Source: Crambe crambe (lineage: Eukaryota; Porifera; Demospongiae; Poecilosclerida; Crambeidae). From it: a DNA stretch of 64,000 bases. The first letter of the stretch is position 1, and every line of letters starts with the position of its first letter. A program made the translations under genes and the position numbers. Positions 33,348 to 43,803 of this stretch are shown one piece after another. The notes beneath the pieces were generated by a model. It did no database searches. It worked only from the letters and a program-made list of their open reading frames with translations, and was not told where the DNA came from. The stretch covers positions 2,104,480 to 2,168,479 of the forward strand of contig OZ004593.1 of assembly GCA_963924555.1 (NCBI GenBank). The letters are read 5' to 3'.

Positions 33348-36300
33348 CTACCTTATCTCCTGAACCCTCCCCCATACCCCTTCTGTACATGCATAGCTTT
33401 GTGAGCTTCTGCATAGTTCCTCCTCCTACACTCGTCCTCTGGTCAACACTCTCTCTGGCTACTGCCACAAGATAGAAACTAACCCTTTCTCTCAAGTAAG
33501 AGATATCATGTGCATACTATACGTACGTAAGTTATGTAAGTTTACTTTTTCCTAACTCTTAGACTCTCTCCAGTGACTTGGAAGAATTTGGTAGGACACA
33601 CCACAGGTTTGTCACATTTCTGGAAAATCTCACCCCTTACCTGCAACTAAGGTACATACGTATGTACATACATGATACATGAACATGAGGGGGAGGGAGG
33701 GGGGGGGGGGGGGGAGGGGGCTAGGATTCATAAGTTTTTGCACAAAAAGAAAAAATTATGTTTCACATTTCAATCACAACACTATGGTAACCCCTTACCT
33801 ACTAATAGTGTAAAGTTCATTTAGGGAATGGAGGATGGAGGATAACTGTAACATGTGACTGCATGTGCAGTGCACATCTATTTCCACTTTTCATTCCACT
33901 CTAATGTTTAAATTTATTTTCACAGTCTTGAGGAAGAGAACAATGAGTCTGTGTGTGGGTCCAATCTGATGCAGGTCAACCTCAGCATCTCTCGCACTCT
34001 GCCTCTCTTCAGTGGTGCCTTCTGCTCTATGAATGATTACATCACCCTCATTATAACAGGTCGGTAATTATCATATGTCCTATAGGTCCAATTAGTGTCC
34101 TACAAATCCAGTTAGTGTCCTACAGGTCCTACATATTCAATTAGTGCCCTACAGGTCCTTATACAGATCCAGGTAGTGTTCTACAGATCCAGTTAGTAAG
34201 TAGGAATAACTGTTGAACTGTTCATCCAAAGTGGTCAACCAAATTTCAGAATGTGTGTGAAGTGTTATAAGGTTATAGGGCAGCTGACAAACTTTGCATC
34301 TCTTACGTATTTCTGTAGCTTTTTGGTATGGGATTGTCCTATTATATATATCATTTGTCCTATAGGTCAATTATTATATGCATTATTTGTCCTATAGGTC
34401 AATGTGAAGGGATTCCAACTAGTAACATCAGAGTGTGCTTGGAGAAACTAAACTCTTCCCTCAAAGCTGTCCAAGATGCAGTCAGCAGTAAGCATGCACT
34501 TACAGTAAAGAGTGTGCTTTAATTGAGAAAAGAATCCAGGCCATTTTGTGAAACATCAAAGAATGGTAGTGGTGGTTGGGAGAGGGAAAGAGGAGGGGGG
34601 AAGAGGGGAAGAGGAGAGGGGAGGGAGAGGGGGGAGGGGGAATAGAATGAGGAGGGAGATGTAATGAGCAGTGCAGCCAGAGGCATCCATTGATTACTTT
34701 TCTCTCCCTTCTTCAGAACTAGCAGCTCTTTTCTCCTCCAAAGTGACTCATGAGTACAGTCTGCCAACAACTACTCAGGCATGTATAAATATGTCCTGTG
34801 TACATGTAGCATAATAAATGTGAAATAATATAGGGAGTCAGGCTTGTGTAAGTATGTATTGTGCTCGCGAATGTAAAATCCCTATAATTATATTCCTTTT
34901 GAAGTGGTCAAATGAGTAATCTTTTTAATGAATCAGCCCCTCCCTTTGAAAGCAAGGTGCCAGCTTGGTGGTCTCAATCACATTTCTCTGTTTCTCTTAT
35001 ACTTAGCTATTGTGTGATCATCGATCCCTCTCTTTCTGCAGAAATTGACGACCACCAATGAATGTGTGGTTTCAGTGCTCGGTGGCATCCTTTCCACAGC
35101 CAAGCAGGTATGTACGCAGCCTAGTTAATTAATTGTGGGTGTGTGGTTTCTAATTGATGGTCAAAATAAAAATAATCGTGCAGTTGAGCGAGTATCTAGA
35201 CGGGAATAATGAAGTATTTGAGACTGCCATTGAAGAAGCAACCTCGAATCAAACCGAGAATAAGGTATATTCCACACACTATATAAAGACTTTCTCCTTC
35301 AATTATACTAACTCTTTACTTGCTGTAGCAACCAACACAATCCACTGTCGTACAGAATTTGAGAATCAAGGCCATGAACTATCTGCGTAAACTAAAGAAG
35401 GTCAGGAGGTTCAAGAATAAAAATCAGGAAAATTAATATCGATTGCCTTGGTCATATAGGAGTCTTAATAGAACCTTATAGCTGTTATAGGACCATATCA
35501 TATTGATAATCTCTGTTGTTATGTTTTTTTGTTTTTTATCCTGCCATCCCTACAGGATTGTCCTCCCTCTATACCCTACACACTAGCAGTGCACAATGCT
35601 CGCTCCCTGTCTAGCTCCACCGAGAATAACCAGACGCTCATGAAGCAGGTGATGGCCAATAAGGAGAAGCTCTCTCGTCTCGAGCAGGAGAAGGAACAAC
35701 TGGTCCTCGATATCCAACTCCTTGCCATCAAGCATGAGAAAGAACAAAAGGTACAGGTCCTGTAGTGTAAGCACACTTTATAGTCAATTTCATTAGCAGC
35801 CACAAGAAATCCTTGTCTCTTTCGTAGATGTCTAGCAATAGTTACAAAAAATACTTATGTGTATCTCTCTTTTTGTCGCGAGTATAGAAATCAGCTTCTC
35901 TGGAGGCTGAGTTGTCTCATATTCGTGAAGTGGGTACCACATCGATGTCCACGCCCATCACACCTTCGAGTTCATCATCCCCTGTAAGTTCCATATGCTG
36001 TCGTGACGATAACTGCTGACTCAGCATATTCACTTGCAGGCACCTTCTGATACCACTCCACAATCTAGCTCTGAATCGGTTAGCCATAAACACAACGTAT
36101 GTTAGTAAGCTCTCTGCATTATTAATTGAACCATTAAATCTCATACAATGAAAGTGATACTGCCTCACTCGTGGGGAAGACCCTGCTATTTTAGTTCTAA
36201 CGATGTACCATGCCATCACTCATGGGGAAGACCCTGCTAATTATATTTTTAATGATGTACAGTGCTCACTTGATCATGGGGAAGACCCTTGCTATTGTAG

Positions 36301-37740
36301 TTCTAATGATGTACCATGCCATAATACTGCCTCACTCATGGGGAAGACCCTGCCATAATGCTGCCTCACTCATGGGGATGACCCTGCTATAATACTGCCT
36401 CATTCATGGGGAAGACCCTGCCATAATACTGCCTCACTCATGGGGATGACCCTGCCATAATACTGCCTCACTCATGGGGGAAGACCCTGCTAATTGTAGT
36501 TTTAATGATGTACAGTGCTCACTTGATCATGGGAAAACCCCTGCTATTGTAGTTTTAATGCTGTACTATTTTTTCATACCACAGACCGGTTCTGTATCCA
36601 TTCTATCAGATGCCATGAACGAAAGTGAGGTGAGGGTTAATGGTGCTATACCTAGCTAGCTATAGAGCTACTTAATACCTTCTTCTTTCATTTTAGGACA
36701 TGGATGACACTACAATGATTCGGAAACATTTTGTGGGTAGAATCACTGAACTCAATAACCAGGTGTGCTGATATCATACACACAGTGCACGAGAGTGATA
36801 AATTAAATATGCAGGTTCAAGAATTTGACAGCAAGGCTGCTCACTACTATGCTGAGGTGAGAACCATCATATTTACAATCTAATTTCTTTTTAATTGATT
36901 CCCTTAAGCTTATTTATACAGTATTGGTTGCTTGTTCAGTTATAGGCACACCTGTTTATCCTCTTGTCTGGATCAATGCCCTTTTCATGTGTGTATTAGT
37001 GCTGCTTACCTGTTGATTCTGTTGATTACCTGTTAATCCATCTGTAAATAAGGCTTGCCCGTAGTCTTTTTGAGAGACCACTGGTCTTCCAAAAGATGTG
37101 GTGTGTCATCATGTGACCTGCTCCCTATAGTGCCGAGCTCTTCACAAGCAGCTGAACCACAACAATGCTCTCAGAAACATGCTAACACAAGACCTAGATA
37201 CAGCTGGAAAGAGCATCCAACAACTCCAGGTACTGTATATCAGCCCACTTCCTTTTAATGTACACTTTATTTCATAATAACTACAGGATCAACTGGCAAC
37301 CACTTCCTCAAACTATGAAAAACAGCTCAGTACCATGTCTGATCATTTGTGTGAAGTCAATGATAAGCTCGTCAGACAATCAGAAGAACTTGAAGTCCTG
37401 AAGAAGAATGCCAAGGTGAGTCAGTCAGCTACATAGTGAATTTGTCAGAGAAAGGGCAAGGCTTAATTATTGTATAAGGGGGAAAACATTTCATGAAATG
37501 AAAAAAGATGTAGGGATGACCACTGCTCAAAAAAGTAAGGAAACAAGAAGGATGGAAATGGGATCAATCAGTAGTGTTGGAGAAAGGGCAAGGCTTGATT
37601 GATAGTATATTGACCAAACCACTGTAGTTGTACAGCACAGTATGCATCATAACATTTTATTAGCCAATCTAATTCATGTCCAACAATTCTAAAACAATGG
37701 TGTTCCTTTCTCCCCTCAGGGAAAGCGATGGGGTAAGTAG
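30262..37740 (+). CDS. PPP1R21: Protein phosphatase 1 regulatory subunit 21 (KLRAQ-motif protein)
   Basis: I resolve 28 exons from 30262-30315 to 37720-37740; all join in frame to 773 residues (human protein 780). The start reads ELQAKYQKLAQEYAKLRSQ, the family's KLRAQ motif, split between exons 1 and 2. Coiled-coil segments follow (residues about 1-230), then the TTKRSYEDQ-type C-terminal region (MSDHLCEVNDKL) near the end. Other landmarks are YAALNVPV (exon 9), YSLPTTTQ|KLTTTNECV (exons 16/17) and HYYAECRALHKQL (exons 25/26). In vertebrates PPP1R21 is an early-endosome protein, part of the FERRY Rab5-effector complex, and a proposed PP1 regulator. Most introns are GT-AG and short. The intron after exon 16 starts GCATGT at 34779, a GC-AG intron. 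Introns carry an inverted-repeat element, a CT microsatellite and a minisatellite. Confidence 0.96.
31972..32099. mobile_element. Small inverted-repeat element in a PPP1R21 intron
   Basis: The two halves mirror each other: CATATAGCGCG..ATTTTCGTGGGT at the left and ACCCACAAAAATTTTGGGCTATATA at the right, with CGTGGTTTTG/CAAAACCACG further in. It is about 128 bp and non-coding. TA-rich ends suggest a MITE with TA target preference. Confidence 0.7.
33266..33342 (+). repeat. (CT)n microsatellite
   Basis: About 38 CT dinucleotides lie in the PPP1R21 intron between exons 11 and 12, next to that intron's own pyrimidine-rich 3' end. Confidence 0.95.
33688..33720 (+). repeat. G-rich tract in a PPP1R21 intron
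   Basis: Runs of G are interrupted only by single A residues, just after exon 13 (ends 33651). The tract is G-rich on the transcribed RNA and could form G-quadruplexes. Confidence 0.8.
36157..36560 (+). repeat. Minisatellite in a PPP1R21 intron
   Basis: A unit of about 33 bp containing ACTGCCTCACTCATGGGGA and GACCCTGC repeats imperfectly. It alternates with a longer unit that carries TTTTAATGATGTACAGTGCTC. It fills almost the whole intron between exons 22 and 23. Confidence 0.85.
37475..37570 (-). repeat. Dispersed repeat, inverted copy 3
   Basis: The reverse complement matches 2147-2272 and 2437-2552, including the GGTCATCCCTACA and TTTCATTTCA-type blocks. It lies in the last intron of PPP1R21. 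Confidence 0.75.
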
Positions 37741-37898
37741 AGATGAAGGCACTAATACAGAGTTCTCATCACCTTACAACCTGTGGACTGCAATTTTTTT
37801 TATTATAGCTAATATACTGTAATTTCATTGATGTTGAGTTTTGTTGATTTATGTTGATAAAGTATACGTCATTATTATGAGATAATTTTTTTAAAATA

Positions 37899-37998
37899 AG
37901 GCCAAACCAATTAATTTCCGTTTTTCATCAGCTCCCTCATTAATTTTTTTAATTTTTTTTTTCGAATTTTTTTTGATGAGAAACAATTGGTTTGGCCT
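37899..37998. mobile_element. 100-bp palindromic element
   Basis: The ends AGGCCAAACCAATT and AATTGGTTTGGCCT are perfect inverted repeats, with further pairing inside (CATCA/TGATG). It lies between PPP1R21 and the first MPEG1 copy. Confidence 0.7.
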
Positions 37999-38371
37999 AA
38001 TGTGTATGCCCTATTATACTCACATGAGGATGAATTACCCAAAATCAACAGATAACTAGCTATCTATGTGGCCCCTCCCTACACCCATAATATGGTACCA
38101 TTTCCCTAAAATGGTTCCTGCACTTGAACATAGCAGCGTGGGACGATCACCAGCTTTATCATAAAGAAGTGAATACCATAAAACTCCTCCAATTCTGTAC
38201 ATTCCCTTACCAAAAGCATCCAAAGCTTTAGCTCAAAAGAGAGAGGCCGAGAGCCCTCTTTTCTTTAACAGGAAACAGCCTTATTAGCAAGCTGGCATGC
38301 GCACGTAGAGGGACACTACATAATGGACATGATCTAAAATTTCAATACAATGAATCGAAGCTGCTGCAACA

Positions 38372-40551
38372 ATGGCCAGCGTATATTACCTTCTACTGTT
38401 TATTGTTATAGCTTCGTGCCAAGAAGCAACACCACCTAGTCCTGACTATCCTCCAGGAGATGTGCGAATTTGTAAAATGCGACCATCCACGACCGATCAG
38501 ACTTATGAAATGGAAGTTCTTCCTGGCATAGGATTCGATACCCTCCGAGATCTCGACATGGGACAAGTCCACGTTCGCAACTTTTCCACTTGCAGCACTT
38601 CAAGGGATGGAAAATACCTTTTGCCTGATAACATTTTTATGATTCCAGTACAGCAGAGCAAAGTAGACATGTTTGCAGAGTACTTTGACCACTGGGATAA
38701 CTACACCACCATGACTTCAAATTCCATGAATGTGCATGCTGGATTCTCATTTGCTAATATTGGTGCAAAATTCTCAGCTGGCTATTCCAGCATAAAGTCA
38801 CATATGTACAGCAGTCGTTCCCAGTCAAAGTCCACTCGTGTCACAAACTCTATACCGTCAAGATCCAACCAGGAGCTGAACTTCACCCTAATTTCAAATC
38901 ACGCTTATTCGATATTGCAGCAAACATTCAGAACAATAACACTGAGTATGCTCACTATTTGGCTGAACTAATCATTCGGGACTATGGAAGCAAATCCATT
39001 AGCATCAGCATGAGATGAAGTATGCTGGTAACTTCCACCAGCACTTACAAGTCCAAAAAAATGGCACTTGCAGATGCTGTGACTGTTGAAGAGAAACTAG
39101 ACATATCATCATTCTGGCTTGATCGGATGAAATCAACTTTAGATATTATCTAAATAAAGCACCTGCATCCATGGATGATACATAATGTGTAACAATCTAA
39201 CCTACTCTGAAATTATAACTGCTGGTGGCCCACCCTTTTCCCCAGGTATGACCCTCGCTGAGTGGGAACATGGAGTGCCACATGCCTTGGTAGCTATCGA
39301 TCGATCAGGAGATCCTCTCCACTTTGTCATCAATCCCACAACTCTACCTACACTACCAGATAGCATGGTTCAATCTGTTTCTGATTATATTTACAAGGCT
39401 ATTGAAAGATACTACAGGGTCAATACTCATCACGGCTGTACTGATCCGTCATCTAAAAACTTCAACTTTCAGGCTAATCTCAACGATCATACATGCTCAC
39501 CTCCGGATACTCATTTTGCTTTTGGTGGAATCTACCAAATGTGCACAGTTGATCCACAGTTCCATACGAGAGATCTCTGCAGTTCTGCACCAACCTCGGA
39601 AAATCTCACCATAATCAACCCGCTCACCGGCAAACAATCTTGTCCTGAGCATTACATACCAGTCCTTCTAAACTCTGGTTCAGTCAAGCGTGATTATGGA
39701 CGTTACTGTAAACCATGTGATTTTTTGGGTTGGTTTAAATGCTGCCTTTCAGCATACAAAAGTGTTGCCCATTACCAGACTTACTGGTGTGCTGCAACCC
39801 CTGGAGTACAGCACGATCAGCATTACCTCTTTGGTGGCTTGTACACTTCCAGGACTATTAATCCTATCACAGAGGCTAAGACTTGCCCGCAATACTTTAT
39901 CCCACTCCACATGTGTGAAGACGTCAAGATTTGTGTCAGTGATGACTTTGAGCAAGGATATGCTTATTCCGTTGATTTTGGTGGCTTTGAAAGTTGTTCA
40001 GTGGGTAATCCCATGGCAACCAATAAATCAGAACAAGATAAATGGCCCCACCTTTGTCCAAATGGATTTTCCCAACATTTAGCAGCTGTTGAAGATGGAT
40101 GCGAGATCAATTATTGTGTACGCGCTGGAGCATTATTCAGATCTACAAATTCCATCCTTCCAGCAAACCTCCTTTCCGTAAATCCCCCAAATACAAGTAT
40201 AAAAGTGGTGACAAACTAGTTGTGTTAAGTGCAAATGGAAAAGCCTGGGTAAAGGAGGATGATGGGCAATGGAGTGAGCATGATTCCATCCCCGAGGAAC
40301 TAGATGGAAACGAAGAGACTTCACCCAACGATCATGGTGCTATAGCAGGTGTGTCCATTGCTTCCATTGCAGGCACTATCATTCTCGGTGTGATTATTGT
40401 ACTGGTGATATTTGGTGCTGTGAAGTACTATAAGCGAAAGAAACGCAGTGTACCTGGTTACATGTCCATTAATGATTCTGCCAATGATCAGGGACTGAAT
40501 CCTGCAAATGATCCTCCTTCTGATTCACCCACCTCACCGGAATCCGTCTAA
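38372..40551 (+). pseudogene. MPEG1 / perforin-2 fossil, copy 1
   Basis: This is a single-exon MPEG1 copy with recognisable signal peptide, MACPF region, the perforin-2-specific middle region, membrane segment and short tail. It is broken (a few breaks). Its C-terminal part is nearly the same as in the whole copy at 53816-56008, and both follow PPP1R21 3' sequence, so the two are inverted duplicates of one ancestor. Loss of function looks recent. Confidence 0.9.
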
Positions 40552-40752
40552 TTATAAAACCTGTGTATGAAGAATTAACTATTGAGAGTTAACAGTTGCC
40601 TGTTCCCCTGATTTTGTTACTTCCCCCCACTATAATTACAATGTGTAGCTAGCTAACTAGCTAACTATTTTTATTATCAAACAATTTTTGTTGCTATTTT
40701 TATTCTACAGCCACCCTGTTCCTTCATTATGTGTCCCTGTCACTTTAATGTT

Positions 40753-40780
40753 ATCAGAGAGTGCATAGCGCTCTCTATGT
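40753..40780. repeat. Short hairpin repeat, copy 2
   Basis: This is the reverse orientation of the unit at 1091-1119: AGAGAGTGC, a short loop, GCTCTCT, then ATGTAGG. Confidence 0.55.
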
Positions 40781-40975
40781 AGGACCCTCTATAGGACCAA
40801 TACAAAATGAAGTTGGATTTTCTCATCTTAGTATACCTACGTAGCTTAAGCTTAGAAATCAAATCCACAATTATTTTGGTACCAAAGTTGTATCAAAGTT
40901 TGTTTGAAAAATGGTAAACTTTGAAGCCTTGACATTAATTTTTGCTAGAAAGACAAATCGGGGCAGTTAGGCAGG

Positions 40976-41170
40976 GCCTCACTATTCTACAGAACAGGTT
41001 CTGGGACCCTATTTTATGGAAGGGAATTTTTACTGCGCACGCATATGCGCAGTATGAGTTAGGATCCCTAGGATTGATGGTGAAAGCACTGATCTTCTTG
41101 TCATTAAGAACTTTACGTGCTCTTTCTCATATCATTGTCCTAGTTACGCATGACAATAATCGAACTTTTT
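40976..41170 (+). mobile_element. Half copy of the 20.7-kb inverted-repeat element
   Basis: It begins GCCTCACTATTCTACAGAAC and continues through GGTTCTGGGACCCTATTTTATGG, ACTGCGCACGCATATGCGCAGT and GATCTTCTTGTCATT. All of these are matched by an arm of 20730-21385. The second terminus is not seen, so it is partial. Confidence 0.7.
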
Positions 41171-42537
41171 ATCTAATGTGTAGCTATATGAATTACAGTT
41201 AATGAGTTGGCTCACTCAACCTCACAAAACCCCCCAGACTATGGCGGGTGAGCTGGGATCCAGGTGTTGCGGGTAGTGGCTCCTCCCCTACCCAATTACG
41301 TACGTACCTCCGTTTAACTCCTCCCACTGATGCTATGTGCTTGGAGGTGGGAGGGCCCCCACCTGGCCTAACTACTACCTGGAGGAACTTGTACCTTATC
41401 CCTTATCCCTAAGAGGAGGGTGGGAGGGGAAACTAGTAGTTAGTGCAGGCCTAGAGCAGACGATTCGTCGAAGCTAGCAGACATGCAGGCAGCTGGATCC
41501 CGCCAGATAGCATGAGGAACCCTGCGCATGTAACATCCTACATCCAGCTGCCGCACCCCGCCCCCTCCAGTTCGTCTCTCAACCTCAGTTAAAATTAATG
41601 TCCCATCAAGCTGTCAATGGTTTAATAAGTCTCTAGTTAAGTGCTCACAGATGGGAAGGATGATAATGATGATGGCTATTACACAATAACGATAAAACCA
41701 CCTGTGGATTCCCATATGAGAATGGGCAAGGATGATATAATCTGTCCACTAGATACATTATTATACATGGGGGTGATATAAAAATAATACTCTCACAGAT
41801 AGACATACCCACATGGGAATCTACTCGACTAGACACACATTAGCTATTAAAATAGATTCATAACTCAGTAGTCAGATCATCATGATGGATAGCAGTATAC
41901 TTGCATCTCTCGGTGGACCTTTTAAGAACTTGATAAAAAGTAGGCTTCTGTACACTTGCTACCACCCCCAACCCCAAAAACTTGTCTACACCCCTACATG
42001 CACTAAACAAAATTATATTTTTATGTCTTACACACACAAATTTGTGCACAATCTCTTCCTAAGTGCTATGTAGCTATAATGCATGACTAGATCTAGCTGA
42101 TATGTGAAGGCATGGGAATTTGATATCACCATTGTAGCTACTATCATAGCAGAACTTATAACCAACAATCTTTACTCCCTGCACCACTTTCTAGCTAGCT
42201 ATATGTGAAAAAACCATCCTGAACACTTTGATCAGTCATAATATAGCTAAATGAAGGATTTTTTTAATAGCTATAGCCCAAAATGGTGTATTTCTTTGCA
42301 AATGGTTCCTACTTGCTAGCTAGCTATTAGCTATAGTATATGCATGCATGTGGAAAGCTTGACATATTTTCTTTCTTTCCCTAGCTAGGCTAGCCCCCAG
42401 ATTTTTTCCCTGCTCTGCTGCAAAAAAAATTTTTTTTTAAATAACGGAACCAAAATTTGTAGCTACAGCCCTGTATAGTCTAGCTACTAGCCACATGTAA
42501 TTGTATTCATCTTGTCATCTGCATGGGATGAGAACAG

Positions 42538-42616
42538 GGGCGGATCCAGGATTTCGAAAGGGGTATAGTTTGCCCGCGCACGGAAAATTTTTTTGCCTAG
42601 CCACACCCACTTTTCG
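42538..42616 (+). repeat. Dispersed element copy (pairs with 63.2 kb)
   Basis: It begins GGGGCGGATCCAGGATTT and includes CGCACGGAAAATTTTTTTGCC and CCACACCCACTTTT. A related copy lies in reverse at 63168-63262. Confidence 0.55.
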
Positions 42617-43803
42617 TAACACACCCTTTTGCGTCTGCAAAAACAAAAACAAGACACCTGGGGTAAGATTAGCAAATGTTTGAACAAGAGTCTTTATCAA
42701 TTTCTTTCAGCAAGTTTTATTATTGCTATTGCAGACAATCTTGTGGCATGCTGTTAGATATAAAAACATAACCCAGCCACGCTAGTACAAACCACATTGG
42801 CAAACCATTCTGTTAAATATACAAACTACTTAGGCCTAAAGGGTATGTTTGTGTAACATTCAATTGGCGAACAAAGCAGTTGGTGAAAGTCATTTCTATA
42901 CTTCGATTGTATTTTTATTTTCTACACTCTTGAACCTTTTGTTTGTTTGTGTGTTGTTGTTTTTAACTGTAAACTTTACCCCATTAGCTACATGTCACAC
43001 CCTTTACAAGTTTTACTTTAATTTGGTGTATCCTTTTTCCTTTTTGTTGTTTTGTTGTTGTTTTTTGTTGTTGTTGTCGTTGTTCTTTTGTTGTTTTTTT
43101 GTTTTTGTTTTTTTCCGCTTTTTCTTCATCTGTTTGCTTTGCATTAGCTGGTTCAAAAAAAAAAGTACGTAGGGTAGGTGTGGGTATTATGAGTCAGCTA
43201 AGTATCGTTGCTCTTTTCTTGGAAATGGACTATCTTACTTTCTGAAAATTGCTCCAGATATAAAATAGGTTATGTAGAACTAATGTGTGGAGAAAGTAAT
43301 GCATCTTGTAGATAGGAGTCATGATCTTACATGACACACTCAGAAAGGTATTATGAGTCATAGGTATAATTATGAGTCGCTGGCTTGATATTTATCTCTA
43401 AGAATTGATAATGTAGCTAAGATTTCTACAAAACAAAAATAATAACCTTAGATTACATTTTTTACTCCATCTTGTAGCATCATTGCTTCCCTGCACTTTT
43501 TTTATTCAGATTGGTCACGATTATGCCCATTTTAAAACTTCTTATTTAAGATTATGTTTATGCATGAATAAGGCATTTTCTGGATGATTTTATTTGATCA
43601 AAAGACCAAAAAAAAATATTAAGTTTTCATATCTAAAGTATTAACTCTTGTAGATTCTTATCAAGTGGTGAACCCATAATAGGGACTGACCCACACCTAC
43701 CCTACGGCTGGTAGGGGCGGAGGGGTGGGGCTCGCTTCGCTCGCCAATAAATAGCTGAATCTGCAGCTCAGAGAATCTGAAGCTGCCGTGGCCCGCCTAA
43801 ACA

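Larger units (their letters stand above)
40552..43803. other. Non-coding stretch between MPEG1 copies
   Basis: No gene is recognised. It contains a small hairpin repeat (40753-40780), a half copy of the 20.7-kb inverted-repeat element (40976-41170), a GC-rich patch (about 41220-41580) and a copy of a dispersed element with GGGGCGGATCCAGGATTT (from 42538). A T/TTG-rich tract lies at about 42950-43130 and gives spurious hydrophobic open frames. Confidence 0.55.

Noticed and set aside
33067-33495. Minus-strand open frame with a long Arg-Glu run
   Set aside because: It is the antisense of the CT microsatellite and of PPP1R21 exons 11 and 12.
42849-43172. Hydrophobic open frame rich in Phe, Leu and Cys
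   Set aside because: It is produced by a T/TTG-rich low-complexity tract, with no start context or family similarity. The same holds for 63378-63635.
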